A stretch of 64,000 bases of DNA from Vreelandella neptunia (GCF_022489065.1 NZ_JAKVTW010000001.1:310001-374000); one strand, 5' to 3'; positions 37,217 through 46,939 are shown, numbered from the stretch's first letter. A program made the numbers and translations. The notes: generated from the sequence alone by a model not told the origin.

Positions 37217-38110
37217 ATGCCCATCGCTCTAGTGACAGGCGCGTCCGGTTTTACCGGACGCTACATGGTTGAGGCGCTCGTGAAACAAGGGTTCAAAGTA
37301 GTGGGCTTAGGTAGCAAGCCCACTGCTGCTTCAGAAACCCTTGCATGCGATTTAACTGATTTAGGCGCCGTCAATGAGTGTGTTGAACGTGTCAGCCCAG
37401 ATTGGGTTGTGCACTTAGCAGCGCTATCATTTGTGGGGCACGAGGATCAGAAAGCGTTCTACGACGTTAATGTTTTCGGTACGTTAAACCTTTTACAAGC
37501 GTTATCATCACTTGGCAAAAAACCTAGCCGCATATTAGTAGCAAGCAGTGCAAATGTGTATGGAACCCCTGATATAGGGGAAATCGATGAAGGTGTTGGC
37601 CCTTCACCTGTGAACCATTATGCCTGTAGTAAGCTTGCTATGGAGCATATGGTAGCTACTTGGTTTGAAAAATTACCCATCATTATAGCGCGTCCTTTCA
37701 ACTATACAGGTCCTCACCAGACTAGCCGTTTCTTAGTACCCAAAATTGTTAATCATTTTGCGGAAAAATCTCCAGAAATTGAGCTAGGTAATATCGATGT
37801 AAGTCGTGATTTTTCAGATGTAAGAGACGTGATTAATGCTTATCTGGCACTTCTTAAAAACGATGTATGTAGCACCGTTGTCAATATAAGTTCAGGTAGT
37901 GATACAGCGCTTCGCACTATTATTGAAAAGATGAACAATCTGGCAGGTTATGAAATTGAAGTTAAGGTAAACCCTGCGTTCGTTCGAAGTAATGAAATAC
38001 CGCGCCTATGTGGTTCCAATCAACGTCTCAAGCAGCTAACGGGATGGCACCCCGAATATAGTCTTGACGAAACTCTCCAGGATATGTTCGCGACTGCTCG
38101 CGGCGTCTAA
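37217..38110 (+). CDS. rmd: GDP-4-keto-6-deoxy-D-mannose reductase (GDP-D-rhamnose synthesis)
   Basis: 297 residues, an SDR epimerase-type enzyme: VTGASGFTGRYMVEAL, VVHLAALSFVGHED, SSANVYGTP, the catalytic pair in NHYACSKLAMEHM, RPFNYTGPHQ, and a C-terminal NPAFVRSNEIPRLCGSNQRL typical of Rmd. A GDP-fucose synthase (Fcl) would have a different C-terminus, so GDP-D-rhamnose is the likelier product. AGGAG precedes its ATG; it lies 29 bases after gmd. Confidence 0.85.
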   Translation: MPIALVTGASGFTGRYMVEALVKQGFKVVGLGSKPTAASETLACDLTDLGAVNECVERVSPDWVVHLAALSFVGHEDQKAFYDVNVFGTLNLLQALSSLGKKPSRILVASSANVYGTPDIGEIDEGVGPSPVNHYACSKLAMEHMVATWFEKLPIIIARPFNYTGPHQTSRFLVPKIVNHFAEKSPEIELGNIDVSRDFSDVRDVINAYLALLKNDVCSTVVNISSGSDTALRTIIEKMNNLAGYEIEVKVNPAFVRSNEIPRLCGSNQRLKQLTGWHPEYSLDETLQDMFATARGV

Positions 38111-38146
38111 CAGTGAATTTCGTAAGAGACTACAAGGAGTTAGTCA

Positions 38147-39580
38147 GTGAGTTCAGATTTATCTTGTAAGTCGATCATTAAACAAAGTGGTATTTGCTTT
38201 GGCACTAGCGGCGCCCGTGGTTTGGTAGAACAGTTTAGCGATGACGTATGTGCGGCCTTTACCGTGGCTTTTTTGCATGTCATGCGCGAGCAAGGAGACG
38301 TTAACCAGATCGCCATCGGCATTGATCGCCGCCCAAGCAGCCCCAACATGGCGGCGGCATGTACTGCTGCTGCTGTGGCGATGGGTATTGAAGTAAACGA
38401 CTACGGTATTCTGCCAACACCTGCGTTAGCGCTCCAGGCCATGGCGGATGGTATCCCTGCAATCATGATTACCGGTAGCCATATTCCTTTTGATCGTAAC
38501 GGCATCAAATTTTATCGGCCGGAAGGTGAGATCACCAAGGCAGATGAGCAGGCCATTCTAAACGCTGAGGTTGAACTGCCACAGCTGGGGGCGATTGCCC
38601 GTAATAGCGAGCGCAATGCGGCTAATGAACGTTACTTAATGCGTTTTACAACATGGTTTGAGGGCAAGCCGCTGACCGGTATGCGTGTGGGCCTGTATCA
38701 ACACTCTGCGGCGGGGCGTGACCTTAGTCAGCAGGTATTAGAAGCGCTGGGGGCAAGCGTTATCCCTCTTGGCCGTAGTGAGCAGTTTGTACCTGTCGAC
38801 ACCGAAGCGGTTAGCGAAGAAGACCGTGTTAAGGCTTCCACCTGGTCAGCAGAGCACAACTTAGATGCATTACTCACCACAGATGGCGATGGTGATCGCC
38901 CACTGTTGGCCGATGAAAAAGGCGAGTGGCTGCGTGGCGATATCCTGGGTTTATTATGTGCTCGGGAATTAGGCATACAGGCGCTAGCGGTACCGGTGAG
39001 TTGTAATACCGCTATTGAAATCTGTGGGGCATTTGCGCATGTGGTACGTACCCGCATTGGCTCACCTTATGTACTGGCCGCTATGGAGGAGCTAACAGAA
39101 CAATACGCTCAGGTAGCAGGCTTCGAAGCGAATGGTGGTTTTTTGTTGGCTAGCCAGTTGCAAAAAGAATCGGGTTACCTGGAAGCACTGCCTACACGTG
39201 ATGCGTTGCTGCCCGCATTAACACTGTTAGTGGCAGCCGCTCGGCAACATAAGCCCCTGTCAGCATTGGTCAGTGGTTTACCACTGCGCTTTACCGCCAG
39301 TGATAGGCTCAAAGCCTTCCCAACGGAGCGTAGTGCTGCTCTGCTGTCACAATGGAAAAATGACTTGCCTACCATGCAAAGTGCGCTGGGGTTGGAAGAA
39401 AGTATTGCTCATGTAGATGACACTGATGGTTTGCGAGTAACGCTTAAAAATGGGGATGTGGTACATCTTCGCCCATCAGGCAATGCGCCAGAATTGCGCT
39501 GCTACGCAGAATCAGGAACGCCAGAGCAGGCCACCGAAGTGGCTAGAAAAAGCCTAGCTGCTTGCGCTCATTTTTTATAA
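38147..39580 (+). CDS. Phosphomannomutase family protein
   Basis: 477 residues from GTG 38147 behind AAGGAG. It is an alpha-D-phosphohexomutase: the N-terminal FGTSGARGL, the phosphoserine loop in the unusual form MITGSHIPFDRNGIKFY instead of the usual TASHNP, the metal-binding DGDGDRPLL, the sugar-binding FEANGGFLLAS and the C-terminal LRPSGNAPELRCY. It should interconvert mannose-6-P and mannose-1-P for manC. The variant active loop and the EANGG instead of GEMSGH make substrate choice less certain than for ManB/AlgC. Confidence 0.8.
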   Translation: MSSDLSCKSIIKQSGICFGTSGARGLVEQFSDDVCAAFTVAFLHVMREQGDVNQIAIGIDRRPSSPNMAAACTAAAVAMGIEVNDYGILPTPALALQAMADGIPAIMITGSHIPFDRNGIKFYRPEGEITKADEQAILNAEVELPQLGAIARNSERNAANERYLMRFTTWFEGKPLTGMRVGLYQHSAAGRDLSQQVLEALGASVIPLGRSEQFVPVDTEAVSEEDRVKASTWSAEHNLDALLTTDGDGDRPLLADEKGEWLRGDILGLLCARELGIQALAVPVSCNTAIEICGAFAHVVRTRIGSPYVLAAMEELTEQYAQVAGFEANGGFLLASQLQKESGYLEALPTRDALLPALTLLVAAARQHKPLSALVSGLPLRFTASDRLKAFPTERSAALLSQWKNDLPTMQSALGLEESIAHVDDTDGLRVTLKNGDVVHLRPSGNAPELRCYAESGTPEQATEVARKSLAACAHFL

Positions 39581-39622
39581 CCTGTGATTTAAGGTAGCGG
39601 ATGAAACAGCTTGGAGAGACGA

Positions 39623-40636
39623 ATGCTTCGTTGGCTGAATAAGGCGATTAAGAAAAATAAAACGCAGAAGGTTATAACAACCACTACTCAGCCAGCTACA
39701 GCACCTCGTAGGCCATTAGCCTACGAGGCCATGATTGAGAATTCGAAATCCGCTAGGCCTCGTTTTTTGGTATTAAGTGGTTGTCAGAGTAAAATGATAG
39801 CCGGTTTCTTAGAAATATTAACTCTAGGGCAAGCGAGCTATCATTTTTTTAGTATAAAAAAAGTCGAAGCTTTTTCTAAGGATGGCTGGAAAGAATATCA
39901 AGCTGATTTAGATAATGCAGATTTCATTTATACACAAAAAAAACAAATTGCGGACTTCCTTCTATCTCAGGATCGTTACAAAGATAAGGTTTTTTATTTT
40001 CCTGTCATCAATTGCGCCTTCTTTCATCCTGATATTGCTTATATGCAGCATAATGGAGAAAGGCTGGTAGGGCCTATGGGGGATTATCACTCCATATTGA
40101 TAACAGCAGCCTATTTTGCAGGCTTTACGCAGCAACAAACGCTAGCTTTTTTTAAGCCTGAAGTTTATAAGCTATTAGGATTTGATGTAAAAAAAGATAA
40201 AGAACGTGCTGCTTTACTTTCCCGGTTTGCAAATGAAGGAATTGATTTGTCTTCATGTATGACTCGCTGGGATTGTGAAGGGCAGTGGATGCGAACAGTA
40301 AACCATCCTACTCGACGAGTTATTTATGAAGTGGTTCAGAAGGTTCTTATCAGAGACGATATAGAAATAGTTAACCATTCACCCTCTCTTGTCGATTGGG
40401 TAGAGGATGATTTGGCGCGTAGTGCTGAATGGCCACTTTATCCAAAAGATGGCGATAATTCATTGTTGATCTTTAAATCTCCTTACGCCGGTTTGGGTAA
40501 AGGGATTTATTTTGATTTAAATAAATTTATAGAATACAGTTTTGCTTCTTTAATATTGGTAGAAAAAAATAAACTTAGTGTAAATGGTTGTAGGTTGGAT
40601 GATGTGATTAATAGTTTGAAAAATGTAAATCAGTAG
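39623..40636 (+). CDS. WcbI-like polysaccharide biosynthesis protein
   Basis: 337 residues from ATG 39623 (GGAGA upstream; a TTG at 39611 is less likely). After a Lys/Thr-rich N-terminal stretch, the domain begins FLVLSGCQSKMIAGFLEIL near residue 48, reminiscent of the GNCQ-type start of WcbI proteins of Burkholderia capsule clusters, which are proposed acetyltransferases. KVFYFPVINCAFFHPD and GPMGDYHSILITAAYFAG are further conserved-looking blocks. There is no signal peptide. Assignment is by motif impression and context; an O-acetyl-type modification of the polymer is an inference. Confidence 0.55.
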   Translation: MLRWLNKAIKKNKTQKVITTTTQPATAPRRPLAYEAMIENSKSARPRFLVLSGCQSKMIAGFLEILTLGQASYHFFSIKKVEAFSKDGWKEYQADLDNADFIYTQKKQIADFLLSQDRYKDKVFYFPVINCAFFHPDIAYMQHNGERLVGPMGDYHSILITAAYFAGFTQQQTLAFFKPEVYKLLGFDVKKDKERAALLSRFANEGIDLSSCMTRWDCEGQWMRTVNHPTRRVIYEVVQKVLIRDDIEIVNHSPSLVDWVEDDLARSAEWPLYPKDGDNSLLIFKSPYAGLGKGIYFDLNKFIEYSFASLILVEKNKLSVNGCRLDDVINSLKNVNQ

Positions 40637-40677
40637 TTTGTATAGGCGACGGTAAATTATAGTATGATAAGGTTAAA

Positions 40678-42006
40678 ATGTTGAAAAAAATACTAAACTA
40701 TTTTTCTTGGTTTAAAAAAAGTAATAGCATTCAAAGTCAAGGATTTGGTGGTTATGAAATAGAGATTATCCCCGGAGAAAAAAATGTACTATATGTAGCT
40801 TTTTCAGGTGTTGGTGACCTTAAAAATCCCACTGTTCCTTTTGAGTGGAAGCAGTCGCTAAGCAGAACTGGTGAAGGCGCACATATTATACTAATTAAAG
40901 ACAATCTTCGTCAGTGGTATACTAATCCTAATGGTCAAAAACTGGTTGCTACTGCTGTATCTAACTATATTAAAGACAACCAAATTGAAAATACTTTGGC
41001 ATTAGGTATGAGCATGGGTGGGTATGGTGCTGTTGTTTTTTCTTCATTGATAGAATTTAATTCTGTCGTAGCCCTTTCTACTCGTGAGTGCGTTGGGAAG
41101 GCTTCTACCTTTGATCAACGAAACCGCGCTTTAATGAAAAATATTGTTAATGGCCCGCAATCCCATATTGAAAATTTGATTAACCCAAGGACTCGTTACT
41201 GCTTTATTTCTTCTGCTGATCAGGTAGATGACTTAATGCATTTTATCCGATTAACAAAATCCTGTCCGCAAAGTCACTTTTTTTTGGCGCGCGGAAATCA
41301 TAATCTTGGTCATGAAATGATTGTGCGTGGCACCATGCAGCCATTTTTAAAATGGTTGCTAAATAGTTGTTTAGAAGTGCCGCCCAAGGGGATTAGTGCA
41401 GCAAAAGGTAATGTTCTTAGAATTGCAGATCATCTACAAAAATCAAAAGAAAAAAATATTGATTTTACAACATGGAAAGAAAAATTTTTAGATGTTTATA
41501 CAAATGAAATACCTTTGTTCCTATTACATAACAGTGTGCAATTGGCAGTTGAAAATAGTGAAAGGTTGATTGCGTATCCTCTTCCAGCTTACACCTTCAT
41601 TTCTGCTGAATGGGTTGATCCATATTTAGCCTTTGGCTGGTATCTGCCCGATGAAAAAGGGGTGTGGTCGAAGGGGCATTGGCATGTTTTGAATGGCCAA
41701 CTTACAGATCGAGGTATGAATAACTATCAAATACGTATTCAGATGGAAGTTTTTTTTCCAAAACAATGTGGCGATGTGATACCAATTTCTTTTTTTCAGG
41801 CTGGGAAGTTAACTAAAACCATAAATGTAGAACGTAAGAAAAAAACTATATTTGCGTCGTTGCCATTATTACCTGATGAAAACTATTTGATCAATGTGTC
41901 AATTCATACCCCTCATGCTGATTTCCCTTCGCGTTCCCATAATAATAACGATTATCGTGAAGTTGGAGTCTACTTAAAAGGCTTTGTAGTGCTTCATGAT
42001 GCATGA
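40678..42006 (+). CDS. Alpha/beta-hydrolase-fold protein with C-terminal beta domain
   Basis: 442 residues. The N-terminal ~240 residues are an alpha/beta hydrolase with nucleophile elbow GMSMGGYGAVV (Ser about residue 111), a preceding VLYVAFSGVGD strand and a late FLARGNHNLGHEM block that could supply the catalytic His. Residues about 300-442 look like a beta-rich module (YTFISAEWVDPYLAFGWYLP, YREVGVYLKGFVVL). It could be an esterase or a transferase acting on capsule acyl groups. No signal peptide is seen, so action in the cytoplasm is likely. Confidence 0.6.
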   Translation: MLKKILNYFSWFKKSNSIQSQGFGGYEIEIIPGEKNVLYVAFSGVGDLKNPTVPFEWKQSLSRTGEGAHIILIKDNLRQWYTNPNGQKLVATAVSNYIKDNQIENTLALGMSMGGYGAVVFSSLIEFNSVVALSTRECVGKASTFDQRNRALMKNIVNGPQSHIENLINPRTRYCFISSADQVDDLMHFIRLTKSCPQSHFFLARGNHNLGHEMIVRGTMQPFLKWLLNSCLEVPPKGISAAKGNVLRIADHLQKSKEKNIDFTTWKEKFLDVYTNEIPLFLLHNSVQLAVENSERLIAYPLPAYTFISAEWVDPYLAFGWYLPDEKGVWSKGHWHVLNGQLTDRGMNNYQIRIQMEVFFPKQCGDVIPISFFQAGKLTKTINVERKKKTIFASLPLLPDENYLINVSIHTPHADFPSRSHNNNDYREVGVYLKGFVVLHDA

Positions 42007-42025
42007 AAAAAAAGGCTGTTAAAGC

Positions 42026-43645
42026 GTGAAAAAGAATGATGCGAAATTTAGATTGTTAATTATCGTTGTGCTTACGCCTGAATCTAGCCGTGGCATGTTG
42101 GCTGATACGCTAGCTTCACTCAAATTACAGCAATCGTTGACGTGTTCTTTCGAGTGTATAGTACTTGTGCCTGAACCCAGGAGCTTGTTTTCTTGGGTAT
42201 CCATGATTGAACCTGATCTAAATTTAAAATTTTTTGATTATCAAACAGCTAAGCTAGGCCAGGGTGTTAATCAGGCGTTATCTGATAGTCAAGCAGTGCC
42301 AAACGACTGGGTTTTAGTGGTGAAGTCTGGTGATCTCTTACTTGAAAATGCTTTTAGTGCTATTCATGCATTTTTAAAAAGCAAGCCCAGTTGCTACGTT
42401 CTTACCGTTGATGAATCACAAAAGGGTAGTGGAACGGAATCCCTCATTTATTGCCATAAACCAGAATGGAATCCTGACTGGTTATGGGATGCTCCCTATA
42501 TGCATCGTGGTGTTCTTTTCCAATTTGGCTTTTTGAATAGTTTAAATAAATTTTCTATATCTAAAGAGATCGTTACTCTTGAGGTTTTATTTCAAGAGCT
42601 GCTTTTACGTGCTGAGGTTGATTCTCAATTTGAAATGAAGTCAATTGTAAGTCGTATGCCTGAGGTCATTCTCGCCTCTATAAGAAATGAAGGCACCTTT
42701 GATGATGAGCTTCCAGAAAAACACCTCTTAAAATTGGCAAAATATTGTGACAGCAATGCAATCGTTAAACGCAGAACAGAAGGGTGTTTGAAAGTTCATT
42801 GGTCGCTTCCTGAAGTGCTGCCAAAAGTTTCACTTATTGTTCCTACTCGTGATGGCGTAGATGTTCTAAAGCCATGTGTTGACGCTATTCTTAGGCTGAC
42901 TACTTATCCTAATTTCGAACTTATCATCATTGATAATCAAAGCGTCTGCCCAAAAACTTTATCCTATATACAATCAATCGAAAAGGAGGATGATAGAGTA
43001 CGTGTTCTTAATTGGAACCATCGTTTTAACTATTCTGCAATTAATAACTTTGGTGTCTTACATGCTAGTGGTGAAATAATTGGGCTTATTAATAATGATA
43101 TCGAACCGCTCAAGAGTGATTGGCTAACTGAAATGGTGCGCCAAGTCAGCCGAAAAGAAATTGGTTGCGTCGGCGCAAAGCTATATTACCCCAACGATAC
43201 CATTCAACATGCTGGTGTTATCTTGGGTTTGGGGGGGGTAGCGGGGCATGGTCATAAACGATTTCCGAGAGAGCATCCTGGCTACTGTCAGCGTTTACGG
43301 TACGTTCAGAACTATTCAGCTGTAACAGCTGCATGCCTATTGGTGCGTAAGGATGTTTACAATGAAGTGGGTGGTCTTAACGAAAGATTTTTAAAAGTAA
43401 CATACAATGACGTTGATTTATGTCTAAAGATCATAAAAGCCGGATATCGTAATTTATGGACGCCTGATGCTGAGCTTTACCATCATGAGTCTATCTCCCG
43501 AGGTAAGAATAACACTTGGCGTAAGAAGTGGCGTGCTAAGCTTGAGTTCAATTATATGCGTATGAAATGGTCAAGTTTGTTAGACAATGACCCAGCTTAT
43601 AATCCGAATCTGACCTTGGTGCATGAAGATTTTTCGTTACGTTAA
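42026..43645 (+). CDS. GT2-family glycosyltransferase with N-terminal degenerate GT-like half
   Basis: 539 residues from GTG 42026. Residues about 265-510 form a GT-A fold: VSLIVPTRDGVDVLKPCVDAIL, the metal-binding INNDIEPLKSDWL, CVGAKLYYPNDTIQHAGVI, and the acceptor-side VTYNDVDLCLKIIKAGYRNLW. The N-terminal ~250 residues resemble a second GT2 domain (LLIIVVLTPESSRGMLADTLASL, YVLTVDES) but without a clean DxD, so it may be a non-catalytic repeat. Such two-part GT2 proteins, often rhamnosyltransferase-like, are common in O-antigen and capsule loci. It is the last AT-rich gene of the cluster. Confidence 0.82.
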   Translation: MKKNDAKFRLLIIVVLTPESSRGMLADTLASLKLQQSLTCSFECIVLVPEPRSLFSWVSMIEPDLNLKFFDYQTAKLGQGVNQALSDSQAVPNDWVLVVKSGDLLLENAFSAIHAFLKSKPSCYVLTVDESQKGSGTESLIYCHKPEWNPDWLWDAPYMHRGVLFQFGFLNSLNKFSISKEIVTLEVLFQELLLRAEVDSQFEMKSIVSRMPEVILASIRNEGTFDDELPEKHLLKLAKYCDSNAIVKRRTEGCLKVHWSLPEVLPKVSLIVPTRDGVDVLKPCVDAILRLTTYPNFELIIIDNQSVCPKTLSYIQSIEKEDDRVRVLNWNHRFNYSAINNFGVLHASGEIIGLINNDIEPLKSDWLTEMVRQVSRKEIGCVGAKLYYPNDTIQHAGVILGLGGVAGHGHKRFPREHPGYCQRLRYVQNYSAVTAACLLVRKDVYNEVGGLNERFLKVTYNDVDLCLKIIKAGYRNLWTPDAELYHHESISRGKNNTWRKKWRAKLEFNYMRMKWSSLLDNDPAYNPNLTLVHEDFSLR

Positions 43646-43670
43646 AGTTCGTGAGGCGTGAGTTGCAGTA

Positions 43671-43725
43671 GTGCCCAGATTTAGTCGCGTCAGCGCACCC
43701 GTTGGAGCAGCGTAGTGGTGCTAGA
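43671..43725 (+). repeat. Decayed REP fragment at a composition boundary
   Basis: GCGCACCCGTTGGAGCAGCG and TAGTGGTGC are recognisable remnants of a REP left arm. Base composition changes from AT-rich on the left to GC-rich on the right across this point. Confidence 0.5.
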
Positions 43726-43772
43726 ACAATTTTTGAAGCAGGGAGCAGAAAAATCGTTAATAAGGATGCAAC

Positions 43773-44831
43773 GTGAGTAGCCACATCCATTGGGTTGTTC
43801 TTAGCGATGGTGCTTGGCCAACAGAAGATATCTATTTCTATGAATCTGCCGCGCCTACCCTGAATGAACAGGGCGTGCTGACCGAACGGTATCCTGTCTC
43901 GCGCTCTTTCGGTGCTGCGCGGCTGCATGGGCGCTCTTTCAGGCACCGTTACTCAGGGGTAAACCTGCTCTTATGCCGCTCGCTACCGTTAAGCTGGCTG
44001 CGCTGGCTAGAGCGCAACCGTAATGCCTTTGGTTATATCGTCTATTTGATTGATGACGATATTGCCGCTGCCGCCGTCGATGCCACGTTACCCAGCGCTT
44101 ATCGCAAACGTATGGCGGGGATCGCCAGCCTTCAGCCACGCTTGCTGGCCCTGGCCGATGAAGTGGTGGCGTGTAGTGACCAGTTGGCTAGCTACTTTAC
44201 CCCGCGCCACGCCAAGGTGTCAGTGCTTACTCCGCCGTTATTGGCGCCGTTACCAGACCGGAAGCACTTTGCCTCTGTGCCTTCTGCACGATCACCGTGG
44301 CAAATCGGCTTTCACGGTACGCGGGCGCACCTTCAGGATTTACTGCATATCGCACCTGCTTTGGAAGCAGTGCAAAAACAGCGTGATGATACCGAGCTTG
44401 AAATCATGCTGGGCCAGCATATGCCTAAGCGTTTGGCGGCGCTGCCTCGGGTGAAAGCCCCCGCGCCGCTACCCTGGCAGGCTTTTCAGCAATACCAGCG
44501 CCAGCGCCGCCTACACATTGGCTTAGCACCGCTATTAGCAACGCCGTTCAACCAGGGCAAATCGTTTATTAAGTTTCTGGATATTGCTGCTATGGGCGGG
44601 GTAGGCATCTACTCCAACCGCTACCCCTATACGGAGGTGGTGCGACATGGAGTGAATGGTTTGTTGGTGGAGGACTCTCCCGACGCGTGGCAGGCAGGTT
44701 TTAAGCAGTTGCTCGATAACCCTGAGGCAACCGCTAAAATGGCAAGTCAAGCGGCGCGGGATGCGTTGAGTATCGGTGACCCGCAGAAAGTGATAACGTT
44801 TTGGCAGTCCCGCCAGGGCAATGATATTTAA
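43773..44831 (+). CDS. Glycosyltransferase (GT4-like)
   Basis: 352 residues from GTG 43773, with AAGGA about 8 bases upstream. There is an N-terminal FYESAAPTLNEQGV region, a YLIDDDIAAAAVDATLP motif, GFHGTRAHLQDLLHIAPAL at the start of the donor-binding half, and ending NQGKSFIKFLDIAAMGGVGIYSNRYPYTEVV...NGLLVEDSPDAW, the nucleotide-sugar pocket of GT-B enzymes. The usual EX7E is replaced by a KSFIKFLD pattern. The gene is much more GC-rich than the preceding cluster genes, so it may belong to the older chromosomal part of the locus. Confidence 0.78.
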   Translation: MSSHIHWVVLSDGAWPTEDIYFYESAAPTLNEQGVLTERYPVSRSFGAARLHGRSFRHRYSGVNLLLCRSLPLSWLRWLERNRNAFGYIVYLIDDDIAAAAVDATLPSAYRKRMAGIASLQPRLLALADEVVACSDQLASYFTPRHAKVSVLTPPLLAPLPDRKHFASVPSARSPWQIGFHGTRAHLQDLLHIAPALEAVQKQRDDTELEIMLGQHMPKRLAALPRVKAPAPLPWQAFQQYQRQRRLHIGLAPLLATPFNQGKSFIKFLDIAAMGGVGIYSNRYPYTEVVRHGVNGLLVEDSPDAWQAGFKQLLDNPEATAKMASQAARDALSIGDPQKVITFWQSRQGNDI

Positions 44832-44884
44832 TCTTCAAGTGCCTATGGAGCCTTAACACTTACTTCGTACAGGGTGTGCGATAG

Positions 44885-45066
44885 GTAGCTTGCAGCGGTG
44901 CCGGGGTTGGTTTTGTGCTCATGGGCGTCGTTTCGCCGCCTCCCGCGGGTGCCTCATTCGCTCGTGCCTCTCGAGATTCGTTACCACGCGCTACAAAAAT
45001 GTGAATTGTAAGTGGTGAATCGCTTCGTACTCTTCAACGATTCACGATTCACGATTCACGATTCAC
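44885..45066 (+). repeat. Truncated REP doublet plus AT-rich hairpin repeat
   Basis: 44885-44994 is a doublet lacking most of its left arm, ending TTACCACGCGCTAC. 44995-45066 repeats the element seen at 1754 (AAAAATGTGAATTGTAAGTGG) and ends in four copies of the heptamer CGATTCA, a small microsatellite. The 241-bp gap between the glycosyltransferase and the minus-strand permease holds nothing else. Confidence 0.75.
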
Positions 45067-45072
45067 CATCAC

Positions 45073-46800
45073 CTAAAACGGAAATACCCACGGTGTAATC
45101 AGCAGTACCGCCGCTGAGTAGGTTACGCTGACCGGCAAGCCAATCTTTAAAAAGTCAGTGATGCGGTAGCGGCCGGGCGAATACACCATTAGGTGGGTTT
45201 GATAGCCAAACGGGATTAAAAAGCAGGCGCTGGCGCCATACGCTACGGCCATTACAAACGGCAGTGGGTCGGCACCAAAGGCGTTGGCGGTGCTCCAGGC
45301 TACGGGAAAGGCCAGCGCGGCAGCGGCGTTGTTGGTCACGGTTTCTGTAAGTAGCAGGGTTAGTAGGTAACAACCCACAAACGCGGCATAGATGCCGTAG
45401 CCGCTGAACAGCCCCTGCATACCGCTGGCTAACAAGCCTGCCGCCCCTGAGTTTTCCAACGCTTGGGCAATCGCTAACGCCGAGCCAATAATCAGCCATA
45501 GCTCAAACGGGAAGCGGCGGCGCAGTTCTGCTAGGCTGATTACTTTCATCAACAGTAGCCCACCCAGCAGTATTAGCAGCCCATGGAACAGTGGCAGCAA
45601 ATTAGCGGTAGCCAGAGTGATTACCGCTGCAAACCCGCCCACTGTGAATAGGCTCTCTTTATTACTCAATTGTGGCCTTGTGAAACTGCCACTCAGTAAG
45701 TGGAAGTTGCGGTCTAGATTGCGGTGCTGTCGGAAGTCAGCGCTTACTGCCAGTAACAAGCAGTCCCCCACGCGAAGGGGGATTTTCCCCAGCTGCCCCT
45801 CCAAACGTTTTTCTCCCCGCCGTATACCCACCACCCCCGCACTGAACATGCTGCGAAAATCCACATCCTGCAGGGTTTTACCCGAAAGCTCGGATTCGTG
45901 GGAAATCACTACCTCTACCAAATTCGTCGCTAACAGGTTGTCGGCCTGATGTCCGAATAGCTGCAGCCCGGGAAAGCGCTGCAGCGCTTGCACCTTGCTC
46001 ACTTCTCCTGTGAATACCAGTGTGTCATTCGCCAGCAGTTGCTCATCCGGTGCCACGGGGCTGATCAGCCGTCCTTGCCGCTCTATTTCCAACAAATAAA
46101 GGCCATCCAGGCTGCGTAAGCCGTTCTCTTCAATCGTCTTACCGATCATGGGTGAAGTGGGGTCTAGGTCGGCTGCCAGAAAGTAGGAGAGCTTATCTGC
46201 GGTGTCTTCCAACCTGTGATGGGGTAGGGCATTAGCCCGCCATATCAGTACCACCAGCGTTATTAATGCTACCGGTATACCTACCAAACTAAACTGGAAC
46301 ATACCCAGTTCGCTGCCGCTGGCGCTTAAATTGAACGAGTTGACCACCAAGTTGGTAGAGGTGCCCACCAGCGTGGTAATGCCCCCCAGGATAGAGGCGT
46401 AAGAGAGTGGAATTAACAGCCGAGAGGGGGCGATCCGCTGCTGACGCGAAATAGCGCCGAGAAAGGCAGCCACCACGGCCGTGTTATTCAAAAATGCGGA
46501 AAGCACAGCCGTGCTGCCCATTAAGCGTGCCGTAGCAAGCCGTGGGTGGCCCTTTAATAAGTGACGCGATAGCCAGTCCAGCAGGGGCGAGCGTTCAAGC
46601 GCCAGCGATACCAGCAGCAAGAGTAACAGTGTGGCGAGCGCTGGGTTGGTGTATTGGGTGAGCAGGGTAGCGGTGTCAACGAACCCGAGTAACAAAAAAA
46701 TAGCCGCCAACGTAACAAAGGCAATGGCGGGCTTTACGCGCCCGCTGATCAACAGCGCTAACAACAGTGCAATGGAAAGCAGAACGGCCCAGGGGGTCAT
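45073..46800 (-). CDS. SLC13/DASS-type anion permease with two TrkA-C domains (probable sulfate transporter)
   Basis: 575 residues. The N-terminal ~200 residues are membrane segments with STAVLSAFLNNTAVVAAFLG and SYASILGGITTLVGTSTNLVV, the first conserved SNT-type motif of the family. Two RCK/TrkA-C regulatory domains follow at about 205-375 (GLYLLEIERQGRLISPVAP; GVVGIRRGEKRLEGQLGKI). The C-terminal half holds the second motif (ETVTNNAAAALAFPVAWSTA). Family members carry sulfate, phosphate or dicarboxylates; proximity to cysD and cysNC favours sulfate. ATG is behind AAGGA. Confidence 0.85.
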   Translation of the reverse strand: MTPWAVLLSIALLLALLISGRVKPAIAFVTLAAIFLLLGFVDTATLLTQYTNPALATLLLLLLVSLALERSPLLDWLSRHLLKGHPRLATARLMGSTAVLSAFLNNTAVVAAFLGAISRQQRIAPSRLLIPLSYASILGGITTLVGTSTNLVVNSFNLSASGSELGMFQFSLVGIPVALITLVVLIWRANALPHHRLEDTADKLSYFLAADLDPTSPMIGKTIEENGLRSLDGLYLLEIERQGRLISPVAPDEQLLANDTLVFTGEVSKVQALQRFPGLQLFGHQADNLLATNLVEVVISHESELSGKTLQDVDFRSMFSAGVVGIRRGEKRLEGQLGKIPLRVGDCLLLAVSADFRQHRNLDRNFHLLSGSFTRPQLSNKESLFTVGGFAAVITLATANLLPLFHGLLILLGGLLLMKVISLAELRRRFPFELWLIIGSALAIAQALENSGAAGLLASGMQGLFSGYGIYAAFVGCYLLTLLLTETVTNNAAAALAFPVAWSTANAFGADPLPFVMAVAYGASACFLIPFGYQTHLMVYSPGRYRITDFLKIGLPVSVTYSAAVLLITPWVFPF

Positions 46801-46939
46801 GGTGGGTCCTTGAGAGCGGTAATAACATGGTTTGCTTGCTGGATTTTACGCAGGCTTTTATGATGGTGTCTAATGATTGCCGATTTTCGTTTCTATTATT
46901 CTTGAAAAATATTTTTAATACAGGTAGTTATCGCTAATT

